Assembly (NCBI GenBank): GCA_029939965.1
Contig: JAOZRY010000279.1
Location: 1 to 5,333 of the forward strand
Reading direction: 5' to 3'
DNA: 5,333 nt
Origin: Bacteroidales bacterium
Lineage (GTDB): Bacteria; Bacteroidota; Bacteroidia; Bacteroidales; 4484-276
The notes beneath the pieces were generated by a model that was not told the DNA's origin, made no database searches, and saw only the letters and a program-made list of their open reading frames with translations. The translations under genes were made by a program, and so were the position numbers. Positions 1 to 5,333 of this stretch are shown here, one piece after another (position 1 is the first letter of the stretch; each line of letters starts with the position of its first letter).

Positions 1-425
1 AATCTCCACGATTGAGAATGAATTACAATTTTCATCCTCAGCACGAAGACCCATTGAACAGGATGCTAAATGCTATGGAACCAGGTACCTATATCCAGCC
101 CCACAAGCATGAAAACCCTGATAGATTCGAAATTTTTCTGGTATTGCGCGGAAGGTTTGTTGTATTTACATTTGATGAAAACGGAAACATTACCGATCAT
201 GTAATTCTTGATACACACAAAGGGAATTTTGGAGTGGAGATTCCTGCGAAAGTTTTTCATACCCTGCTGTCGCTCGAAAACGATTCGGTGGCCTACGAAA
301 TAAAGGAAGGCCCTTACTCTCAGTCATCAGCAAAAAATTTTGCTCCCTGGGCACCAGCCGAAGGAGCTAAGGAGGTGAAGAACTATATGAAAAGTTTGTT
401 AAATAAAGTTGGCCTTAAACTTTAA
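1..425 (+). CDS. WbuC-family cupin metalloprotein (5'-truncated)
   Basis: This is the C-terminal 140 residues of a small cupin of the WbuC type; its 5' end lies outside the window. The frame is open to the left edge (first full codon at 3), and the first residues read SPRLRMNYNFH, which matches the internal SPRLRMN segment of WbuC-like proteins. The real start is therefore upstream, and the TTG at 12 and ATG at 18 are internal codons. Counting from the codon at 3, a PHKH motif (His34, His36), Glu43 and His86 fit the metal ligands of a cupin barrel, with LVLRGRF and GVEIPAKVFHTL forming characteristic strands. The family ending FAPWAPAEG is present near residues 113-121. WbuC is known from O-antigen clusters, but its reaction is not established, and I infer only a metal-binding sugar-related role. 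hisS follows after 47 bases on the same strand. Confidence 0.85.
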   Translation, partial: SPRLRMNYNFHPQHEDPLNRMLNAMEPGTYIQPHKHENPDRFEIFLVLRGRFVVFTFDENGNITDHVILDTHKGNFGVEIPAKVFHTLLSLENDSVAYEIKEGPYSQSSAKNFAPWAPAEGAKEVKNYMKSLLNKVGLKL

Positions 426-472
426 TAAAAATCAAATTAATTTTTAAAACATTAAATACTACTTAATATATT

Positions 473-1837
473 ATGGCATCACCAAAACCATCTATACCTA
501 AAGGAACACGGGATTTTACTCCAGAAGAAATGGTAAAACGGAACTATATTTTCGATACCATCAAACGGATTTTTAAGCTTTATGGTTATCTGCCCATCGA
601 AACACCGGCAATGGAAAACCTGTCGATGCTGCTTGGAAAATATGGTGATGAAGGAGATAAACTTCTTTTCAGAGTTTTAAATTCAGGCGATTTTCTTTCG
701 AAAGTAAATGAAGACGAGTTTACAAAACGCGAATCCCTGAGCCTTGCAGGTAAGATTTCCGAAAAGGGATTGAGGTATGACCTTACAGTGCCGTTTGCCA
801 GGTTTGTAGTTCAGCACCGCAACGAAATTAGTTTCCCGTTTAAAAGATACCAAATTCAGCCGGTATGGCGTGCCGACCGCCCGCAAAAAGGGCGTTACCG
901 CGAGTTTTACCAGTGCGATGTGGATGTGGTTGGAAGTAATGCACTGTTGAATGAAGTGGAATTAATCCAGATGATTCATGATATTTTTGAGCAGCTAAAT
1001 GTAAATGTTGTAGTGAAGCTGAACAACAGGAAAATACTGGCCGGAATTGCCGAAATAATTGGGGCATCAGATAAAATGATGGATGTTACAATTGCGATTG
1101 ACAAGCTGGAAAAAATAGGTTTGGAAAAAGTAAACGAAGAACTTCTTGCAAAAGGAATTTCGGATGAATCAGTTCAAAAGCTACAGCCCATCCTATTAAT
1201 GGAAGGAACTGACGAAGAAAAATTTGATGTGCTCGAAAGCCAATTGCTCACCAGCGAAATTGGGATGAAGGGAGTGGCAGAGATGAGAGAAATTTTTGAA
1301 GCCGTAAGGGAGTTGGGGTTGGAAGATTTAACCGAGTTGGACCTAACCCTTGCGCGTGGCTTAAATTATTACACCGGTGCAATAATCGAAGTAAAAGCCA
1401 AAGATTTAAAATTCGGAAGCATTTGTGGTGGTGGTCGTTATGATGATCTTACAGGTGTTTTCGGGATGCCGGGAATATCGGGAGTAGGAATTTCTTTTGG
1501 TGCCGATCGAATTTATGATGTACTAAATGATCTTAATCTTTTTAGCGATTCAGAAAATGCCTCTACGCAGGTGTTTTTTGTGAATTTTGGTAAAGAAGAA
1601 GAAAAATACTGTTTGAAAAAGATTCGCCAAATTCGTGCTGCAGGTATTAATGCCGAACTTTTTCCGGAGTCGGCAAAAATGAAAAAGCAAATGACCTATG
1701 CCAACAAAAAGCAAATTCCCTGGGTTGTACTGGTAGGAAAAAGTGAGATTGAATCGAATATTTTATCAGTAAAAAACATGAAAACCGGCGAGCAAAAAGA
1801 ATACACTTTAAATGATTTTATTAATCTGATAAAGTAA
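473..1837 (+). CDS. hisS: Histidyl-tRNA synthetase, eukaryote-like type
   Basis: This cytoplasmic class II synthetase (454 aa) charges tRNA-His with histidine using ATP. Motif 1 covers residues 11-50 (GTRDFTPEE onward). Motif 2 is at 124-150, with Arg133 as the likely ATP-contacting arginine followed by RPQKGRYREFYQCDVD. The histidine-specific loop LARGLNYYTG is at 293-302 with catalytic Arg295. Motif 3 spans 315-346 (CGGGRYDDLTG, then GVGISFGADRI). The HGTP anticodon-binding domain runs from about 366 to the end. The substrate-loop segment reads RYDLTVPFAR (101-110), as in eukaryotic HisRS, instead of the common bacterial LRPEGT form. There is also an extra stretch at about 55-98 after GKYGDEGDKL. 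The ATG at 473 gives a normal N-terminus; an AT-rich leader without Shine-Dalgarno precedes it. No TAnnTTTG box lies in the 47-base gap, so co-transcription with the cupin gene is likely. The assignment is very secure. Confidence 0.97.
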   Translation: MASPKPSIPKGTRDFTPEEMVKRNYIFDTIKRIFKLYGYLPIETPAMENLSMLLGKYGDEGDKLLFRVLNSGDFLSKVNEDEFTKRESLSLAGKISEKGLRYDLTVPFARFVVQHRNEISFPFKRYQIQPVWRADRPQKGRYREFYQCDVDVVGSNALLNEVELIQMIHDIFEQLNVNVVVKLNNRKILAGIAEIIGASDKMMDVTIAIDKLEKIGLEKVNEELLAKGISDESVQKLQPILLMEGTDEEKFDVLESQLLTSEIGMKGVAEMREIFEAVRELGLEDLTELDLTLARGLNYYTGAIIEVKAKDLKFGSICGGGRYDDLTGVFGMPGISGVGISFGADRIYDVLNDLNLFSDSENASTQVFFVNFGKEEEKYCLKKIRQIRAAGINAELFPESAKMKKQMTYANKKQIPWVVLVGKSEIESNILSVKNMKTGEQKEYTLNDFINLIK

Positions 1838-1843
1838 ACTTAT

Positions 1844-2578
1844 ATGCAAAAACCGGAGTTTCAGGAATTTGATGCCGTTGGTGAAGAAACATTGGAAGCC
1901 ATTGGAAAAGCCGATCGGTTTAATAATTGGATGTACCAAAGTATTAAACCCTGGTGCAATGGCCGCATACTCGAAATAGGCAGTGGTGCCGGCAATATTT
2001 CCAAATATTTTTTAAACGATAATTTTAAAATCCGGCTCACCGACATCCGCGAAAATTATTGTGAAAAGCTAAGTGAAAAGTTTGGTGATTACCCAAATTT
2101 ATCAGGTATCGAAAAAATGAATCTTGTTGATCCTGATTTCGAAAAGAAGCACAAGGAATTGCTGTGTTCTTTCGATACGGTTTTTGCTCTCAATGTAATC
2201 GAACATATCGAAGATGATTTTATGGCAATACAAAACTGCCGAAAGTTGTTGAAAGAAGGAGGCCGGTTAATTATTCTTGTTCCTGCCTATCAGAGTTTAT
2301 TTAACATTTTTGATGTTGGTCTTGGCCACCACCGGAGATACAATAAAAGTAGTTTATCCAACCTTTTCCACAAAAATAATTTTCGGGTAATTCATAGCCA
2401 ATACTTCAACTTTGCCGGATTATTCGGCTGGTTTTTTTCGGGCACAATTCTCAAAAAGAAGATTATCCCCACGGGGCAGGTAAAAATATTCAACACTTTG
2501 GTTCCAATTTTCAAAATTGCCGATAAAATTATTTTCCGGCGTATTGGATTATCAACCATAATTGTTGGAAAAAAATAG
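1844..2578 (+). CDS. Class I SAM-dependent methyltransferase, unknown substrate
   Basis: This 244-aa protein has a Rossmann-fold methyltransferase domain that transfers a methyl group from S-adenosylmethionine. Motif I, the SAM-binding glycine loop, is ILEIGSGAGNISKYF at 42-56. An acidic residue ending strand 2 (LTDIRE, 65-70) should hold the ribose. Motif IV-like FDTVFALNVIEHIEDD (110-125) and the post-motif LLKEGGRLIILVPAY (135-149) complete the fold. The segment GLGHHRRYNKSSL (159-171) is typical of Methyltransf_11/12/23-type enzymes often encoded beside glycosyltransferases. A hydrophobic stretch (about 187-203, FNFAGLFGWFF) followed by KKK may associate with the membrane; this is inference. 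The start codon lies 6 bases after the hisS stop, so the two genes are almost certainly co-transcribed. The substrate cannot be read from the sequence; a lipid or glycan intermediate is a guess. UbiG/MenG-like quinone methylation is less likely, given the C-terminal half. Confidence 0.85.
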   Translation: MQKPEFQEFDAVGEETLEAIGKADRFNNWMYQSIKPWCNGRILEIGSGAGNISKYFLNDNFKIRLTDIRENYCEKLSEKFGDYPNLSGIEKMNLVDPDFEKKHKELLCSFDTVFALNVIEHIEDDFMAIQNCRKLLKEGGRLIILVPAYQSLFNIFDVGLGHHRRYNKSSLSNLFHKNNFRVIHSQYFNFAGLFGWFFSGTILKKKIIPTGQVKIFNTLVPIFKIADKIIFRRIGLSTIIVGKK

Positions 2579-2612
2579 AAGGGTTGAAATAAAATTGGGC
2601 ATTGTGTTTTAT

Positions 2613-2652
2613 CCCGATTAATTCATAAGTTTTTCGTAATGAATTAATCGGG
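2613..2652. repeat. Perfect 14-bp inverted repeat (stem-loop)
   Basis: CCCGATTAATTCAT at 2613-2626 is followed, after a 12-base spacer, by its exact reverse complement at 2639-2652. It begins 35 bases after the methyltransferase stop codon. In RNA it would form a stable hairpin with only four G-C pairs. Neither strand has a T-tract directly after the stem, so it is not a standard intrinsic terminator. It may act as a 3'-end stabilising hairpin or an attenuating structure for the hisS-methyltransferase transcript, or as a dimer-binding site in DNA. The pairing is directly visible; the function is inference. Confidence 0.65.
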
Positions 2653-2877
2653 TTACAATCGTCTTGATAAAAACAATTGAATTTACCTCCGGATTATAAC
2701 TAAATAAGGGCTTACACAGAAATAAGTCTGGGAATTTAGGAAAAATATTTTGTGCACCTCGATCTCAACGATTTCTGACACCCACTTCCTGAAAAATTGA
2801 GTTTTCTTGCAGACACAAGTTATTTCATTACGATCCCTATATCAACGATTCTGCAAAAGATGCCAAATTTAGAATGA

Positions 2878-2917
2878 AAATAAAAAAGCCAACCTTACAA
2901 GGATGGCTTTTTTATTT
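2878..2917. terminator. Bidirectional intrinsic terminator
   Basis: An A-rich arm ending AAAAAAGCC (2882-2890) pairs with GGCTTTTTT (2905-2913). The stem extends inward through A2891-T2904 and CCT/AGG (2893-2895 with 2900-2902), with one A-A mismatch and a TACA loop. It extends outward through A-T pairs to 2878 and 2917. The A- and T-rich flanks give a U-run in RNA from either strand. Read on the minus strand it lies 83 bases past the threonine dehydrogenase stop codon, which is the best assignment. On the plus strand it would also catch read-through from the methyltransferase gene, about 300 bases upstream. Confidence 0.85.
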
Positions 2918-3000
2918 GGTTATTTAGTAAATGGTTATTTGCTTTCGGTTTATTGATTCCGTTTGCAATACATTTTATAGCCAAGGTTTTAAACAATTTC

Positions 3001-3963
3001 TTAGATCAATCCTTTTTCATGCTTTTCCTTAATCACCTTAAGCATATCCTGAGTCATGCGATCCAGGTCCCATTTCGGATTCCAGCCCCACTCTTCACGG
3101 GCAGCACTGTCGTCCATTTTGTTGGGCCACGATTCGGCAATACCCTGTTTTACTTTGTCAACATCATAATCCATAATGAAATCAGGATAGTACTTTTTAA
3201 CGGCATTAAAAACAATTTCAGGATCGAAACTCATAGCCGAAATGTTGAAACAATTGCGGTGAATTAGTTTATCCGGATCAGCTTCCATCAGGTCGATGGC
3301 TGCATCCAATGCATCGGGCATATACATCATATCCAGAAATGTACCTTTTGGTAACGGACATGTGAATTTACCAGTTTTTACAGCTTCATAAAAAATCTCA
3401 ACGGCATAATCAGTAGTTCCACCACCAGGTAAAGTTACATTTGAAATAATTCCAGGATAGCGAACACCACGTGTATCTACTCCAAAGCGTTTGAAATAAT
3501 AATCGCTTAACAGTTCACCAGCTACTTTGGTTACACCATACATGGTTCCCGGTCGCTGGATAGTATCCTGAGGTGTGTTGTCGAGTGGTGTGCTCAAACC
3601 AAAAGCACCTATTGAGCTGGGAAGGAAAACCGCACAATTGTGCTCACGAGCTACTTCCAAAACATTGTAAACACCATTGGCACCAACATTCCAGGCTGCT
3701 TGTGGGTTTGCTTCGGCTACTGCCGAAAGCAATGCTGCGAGGTTATAAATTGTGTCGATGTTGTATTTTTTTACCACATCGTTAATGCGGGCCACATCGG
3801 TAGCATCTATAACTTCCAACGGACCACTTTCTGCAAGTTCCGGCGAAGGCTTGGTTCTGCGATAACCAGCCACTACATGATCATTACCATACCTATTGCG
3901 TAATTCCATGGTCAATTCCGAACCAATTTGTCCTACTGACCCGATAACAAGAATATTTTTCAT
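3001..3963 (-). CDS. NAD-dependent L-threonine 3-dehydrogenase, SDR/epimerase type
   Basis: This 320-aa cytoplasmic enzyme oxidises L-threonine with NAD+ to 2-amino-3-ketobutyrate. It belongs to the extended short-chain dehydrogenase (UDP-galactose epimerase-like) type of threonine dehydrogenase and not to the zinc-dependent type of E. coli Tdh. The NAD-binding glycine motif GSVGQIG is at residues 8-14. The active-site serine region FLPSSIGAFG is at 113-122, and the catalytic Tyr142 and Lys146 lie in MYGVTK. The segment GGGTTDYAVEIF (180-191) and the MMYMPDALDA motif (212-221) are features I recognise from this threonine dehydrogenase subfamily. Length fits the family (about 310-320 aa), and the ATG at 3963 places the glycine loop at the usual distance from the N-terminus. 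The divergent neighbour kbl encodes the next pathway enzyme, which strongly supports the assignment over a generic sugar epimerase. A terminator lies 83 bases downstream. Confidence 0.93.
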   Translation of the reverse strand: MKNILVIGSVGQIGSELTMELRNRYGNDHVVAGYRRTKPSPELAESGPLEVIDATDVARINDVVKKYNIDTIYNLAALLSAVAEANPQAAWNVGANGVYNVLEVAREHNCAVFLPSSIGAFGLSTPLDNTPQDTIQRPGTMYGVTKVAGELLSDYYFKRFGVDTRGVRYPGIISNVTLPGGGTTDYAVEIFYEAVKTGKFTCPLPKGTFLDMMYMPDALDAAIDLMEADPDKLIHRNCFNISAMSFDPEIVFNAVKKYYPDFIMDYDVDKVKQGIAESWPNKMDDSAAREEWGWNPKWDLDRMTQDMLKVIKEKHEKGLI

Positions 3964-4012
3964 TTAGTGTAAGATTTTATTTGATTTGTTAATAGAATAA
4001 CAATAAAGGCAG

Positions 4013-4020
4013 CAAAAGTA
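4013..4020 (-). promoter_or_regulatory. Putative Bacteroidota -7 box for threonine dehydrogenase
   Basis: Read on the minus strand, 4020 to 4013 is TACTTTTG, an exact match to the Bacteroidota -7 consensus TAnnTTTG. Transcription would start near 4006, giving a leader of roughly 40 bases before the ATG at 3963. No clear -33 TTG element was seen at the expected distance, so the call rests on the -7 match and its position. Confidence 0.55.
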
Positions 4021-4090
4021 TAATTTTTTATAAAACAGCCTTTTAATAAATTAATTTTCCCGATTTTATGATAATTATTCACAAACAATT

Positions 4091-4127
4091 CTATTATATT
4101 TGCCGCCTGTTAACGAGCAAACAATAG
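4091..4127. repeat. Imperfect inverted repeat over the kbl promoter
   Basis: CTATT-ATA-TTTGC (4091-4103) is mirrored by GCAAA-C-AATAG (4117-4127), whose reverse complement is CTATT-G-TTTGC. The left arm contains the putative kbl -7 box and the centre covers the expected start of transcription. Such a placement would suit a repressor site, but the arms differ by a 2-base insertion and the region is AT-rich, so chance is possible. Confidence 0.3.
4095..4102 (+). promoter_or_regulatory. Putative Bacteroidota -7 box for kbl
   Basis: TATATTTG is an exact match to TAnnTTTG. The inferred start of transcription near 4109 leaves a leader of about 49 bases ending in an A-rich stretch before the ATG at 4158, which is usual for this phylum. 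A recognisable -33 element is lacking. Together with the minus-strand box at 4013-4020 it makes a divergent promoter pair about 75 bases apart. Confidence 0.6.
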
Positions 4128-4157
4128 CTTTTTTATTACACAAAAAATAAAATTAAT

Positions 4158-5333
4158 ATGTACGGAAAAATTAAAGAACATTTACAAAACGAACTTTCCG
4201 ATATAAGGGAAGCCGGGTTGTTTAAGGGAGAACGGATTATTTCTTCGCCACAGGAAGCCGAAATCAGTCTTACCACAGGCCAAACAGTACTTAACTTTTG
4301 CGCCAACAATTACCTGGGGTTATCCAACCATCCAAAGTTGGTAGCAGCGGCAAAACAAGGGCTCGAATCCCATGGTTATGGAATGTCGTCAGTTCGATTT
4401 ATTTGTGGCACACAGGATTTGCACAAAACTCTCGAGGCAAAAATTGCTGAATTTTTTGGCACCGAAGATACCATCTTGTATGCTGCCTGTTTTGATGCAA
4501 ACGGCGGAGTATTCGAACCTTTGCTTAACGCCGAAGATGCCATAATCTCCGATTCGCTCAACCACGCTTCCATTATCGATGGAGTACGTTTATGCAAAGC
4601 ACAGCGCTACCGGTACAAAAATGCTGATATGGAAGACCTTGAAGCAAAACTTAAGGAAGCACAGGCGCAGCGTTTCAGAATAATTGTTACCGATGGTGTT
4701 TTTTCGATGGATGGCAATGTAGCTCCAATGGATAAAATTAACGAATTGGCAAAAAAATATGACGCTATGGTTATGATCGACGAATGCCACTCGGCAGGAG
4801 TTGTTGGGAAAACCGGCCGTGGTGTTACCGAATTATTTGATGTAAGAGGCCAAATTGACATTATTACCGGTACACTCGGAAAAGCTTTTGGCGGTGCTAT
4901 TGGTGGATTTACAACCGGTCGTAAGGAAATCATCGAAATCCTGCGTCAGCGTTCGCGTCCGTATTTGTTTTCAAACTCAATTCCTCCATTGGTTGCAAAT
5001 GCCGGCATCGCAATGTTCGATATGATGGCCGAAACCTCTGAACTGCAAGACAAGCTGCACTCGAATACCGATTATTTCATGGAAAAAATGAAAGCTGCCG
5101 GATTCGACATCAAGCCTACCAAATCAGCAATTTGTGCAGTAATGTTGTACGATGCCAAACTTTCGCAGGAGATGGCTGCAAAATTATTAGAAGAGGGTAT
5201 TTATGTTATTGGATTCTACTATCCGGTAGTTCCAAAAGAACAAGCACGTATTCGTGTTCAGCTTTCGGCAGGGCACGAAAAAAAGCATCTCGATAAAGCC
5301 GTTGCAGCATTTATTAAAGTGGGTAAAGAGCTG
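4158..5333 (+). CDS. kbl: Glycine C-acetyltransferase (2-amino-3-ketobutyrate CoA ligase), 3'-truncated
   Basis: This PLP-dependent enzyme of the alpha-oxoamine synthase family converts 2-amino-3-ketobutyrate and CoA to glycine and acetyl-CoA in the cytoplasm. The frame stays open for 392 codons to the right edge. Since family members have about 395-398 residues, only the last few codons are missing. Landmarks match E. coli Kbl closely: LFKGERII (21-28), NFCANNYLGLSNHP (46-59), SSVRFICGTQDLHK (77-90), CFDANGG (111-117), SDSLNHASIIDGVRLCKA (131-148), DECHSAGVVG (208-217), and TGTLGKAFGG (237-246) with Lys242 as the PLP Schiff-base lysine. RQRSRPYLFSNS (263-274) and YYPVVPKEQARIR (354-366) complete the pattern. 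The ATG at 4158 aligns with the family N-terminus. The related 8-amino-7-oxononanoate synthase and serine palmitoyltransferase are disfavoured by these Kbl-specific blocks and by the divergent threonine dehydrogenase gene. Confidence 0.96.
   Translation, partial: MYGKIKEHLQNELSDIREAGLFKGERIISSPQEAEISLTTGQTVLNFCANNYLGLSNHPKLVAAAKQGLESHGYGMSSVRFICGTQDLHKTLEAKIAEFFGTEDTILYAACFDANGGVFEPLLNAEDAIISDSLNHASIIDGVRLCKAQRYRYKNADMEDLEAKLKEAQAQRFRIIVTDGVFSMDGNVAPMDKINELAKKYDAMVMIDECHSAGVVGKTGRGVTELFDVRGQIDIITGTLGKAFGGAIGGFTTGRKEIIEILRQRSRPYLFSNSIPPLVANAGIAMFDMMAETSELQDKLHSNTDYFMEKMKAAGFDIKPTKSAICAVMLYDAKLSQEMAAKLLEEGIYVIGFYYPVVPKEQARIRVQLSAGHEKKHLDKAVAAFIKVGKEL

Larger units (their letters stand above)
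2579..3000. other. Intergenic region between convergent genes
   Basis: This 422-base AT-rich spacer separates the methyltransferase gene (+) from the threonine dehydrogenase gene (-). It holds a 14-bp inverted repeat (2613-2652) and a bidirectional terminator (2878-2917), described separately. A 9-bp direct repeat, TGGTTATTT, occurs at 2917-2925 and 2932-2940, and a looser one, TCAACGATT(T)CTG, at 2765-2777 and 2842-2853. No open frame here shows a plausible start with protein-like composition, and no tRNA-like or riboswitch-like fold was recognised. The stretch 2653-2877 has no assigned function. Confidence 0.7.

Noticed and set aside
12..20. TTG at 12 or ATG at 18 as the start of the cupin gene
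   Set aside because: The frame is open to the left edge and the residues before it (SPR) continue the conserved SPRLRMN segment of the family, so the gene begins outside the window.
683..1067. Minus-strand frames of 67 and 75 aa inside hisS
   Set aside because: They overlap the catalytic core of hisS in antisense and show no protein-family features.
2799..2928. A short plus-strand reading frame (containing YDPYINDSAKDAKFRMK) running through the terminator
   Set aside because: It has no good start codon, its end is formed by the terminator hairpin itself, and nothing supports translation; a decayed gene remnant cannot be excluded but is not supported.
2917..2940. 9-bp direct repeat TGGTTATTT as a target-site duplication
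   Set aside because: Only 6 bases separate the copies and no element lies between them; in such AT-rich DNA it is probably chance.
2953..3267. A 104-aa plus-strand open frame
   Set aside because: It lies antisense to the 3' end of the well-supported threonine dehydrogenase gene and has no recognisable domain; it is a shadow frame.
3573..3903. Two overlapping plus-strand frames of 70 and 87 aa, rich in Cys and His
   Set aside because: They are antisense to the dehydrogenase coding region; the Cys/His content is a by-product of the opposite-strand codons, not a zinc-binding protein.
4376..4933. Minus-strand frames of 66-108 aa
   Set aside because: They are antisense to kbl, whose motifs are continuous across this stretch.
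4158..5333. Assignment as biotin-pathway BioF or serine palmitoyltransferase
   Set aside because: Kbl-specific blocks (VRFICGTQDLHK, CFDANGG, YPVVPK) and the adjacent threonine dehydrogenase point to glycine C-acetyltransferase.

Overview
The window looks like ordinary chromosomal DNA from a member of the Bacteroidota, perhaps a Marinilabiliales/Prolixibacteraceae-like bacterium (the phylum is fairly secure, the lower rank is a guess). The reasons are the AT-rich spacers, A-rich stretches instead of Shine-Dalgarno sequences before the start codons, two exact matches to the Bacteroidota -7 promoter box TAnnTTTG in a divergent promoter region, and protein variants typical of the phylum. No mobile element, CRISPR array, rRNA or tRNA was found.

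Left part (1-2578, + strand): three genes run in the same direction and probably form one transcript. The first is the 3' part of a WbuC-type cupin gene cut by the left edge. It is followed after 47 bases by hisS, which encodes a histidyl-tRNA synthetase of the eukaryote-like type, and 6 bases later by a class I SAM-dependent methyltransferase of unknown substrate. The cupin and the methyltransferase are both of kinds often found near surface-polysaccharide genes, so a glycan locus may lie just to the left.

Middle (2579-3000): a 422-base spacer between convergent genes. It holds a perfect 14-bp inverted repeat just after the methyltransferase gene and a strong bidirectional intrinsic terminator at 2878-2917. 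No convincing gene was seen in it.

Right part (3001-5333): two divergent genes encode a complete threonine-to-glycine route. The minus-strand gene is an SDR/epimerase-type L-threonine 3-dehydrogenase, which oxidises threonine to 2-amino-3-ketobutyrate. The plus-strand gene is kbl, glycine C-acetyltransferase, which splits that unstable product with CoA into glycine and acetyl-CoA; it is cut only at its last few codons by the right edge. They share a 194-base promoter region with one TAnnTTTG box facing each way. I found no undescribed system; the findings are modest points of gene context, enzyme subtype and regulation.
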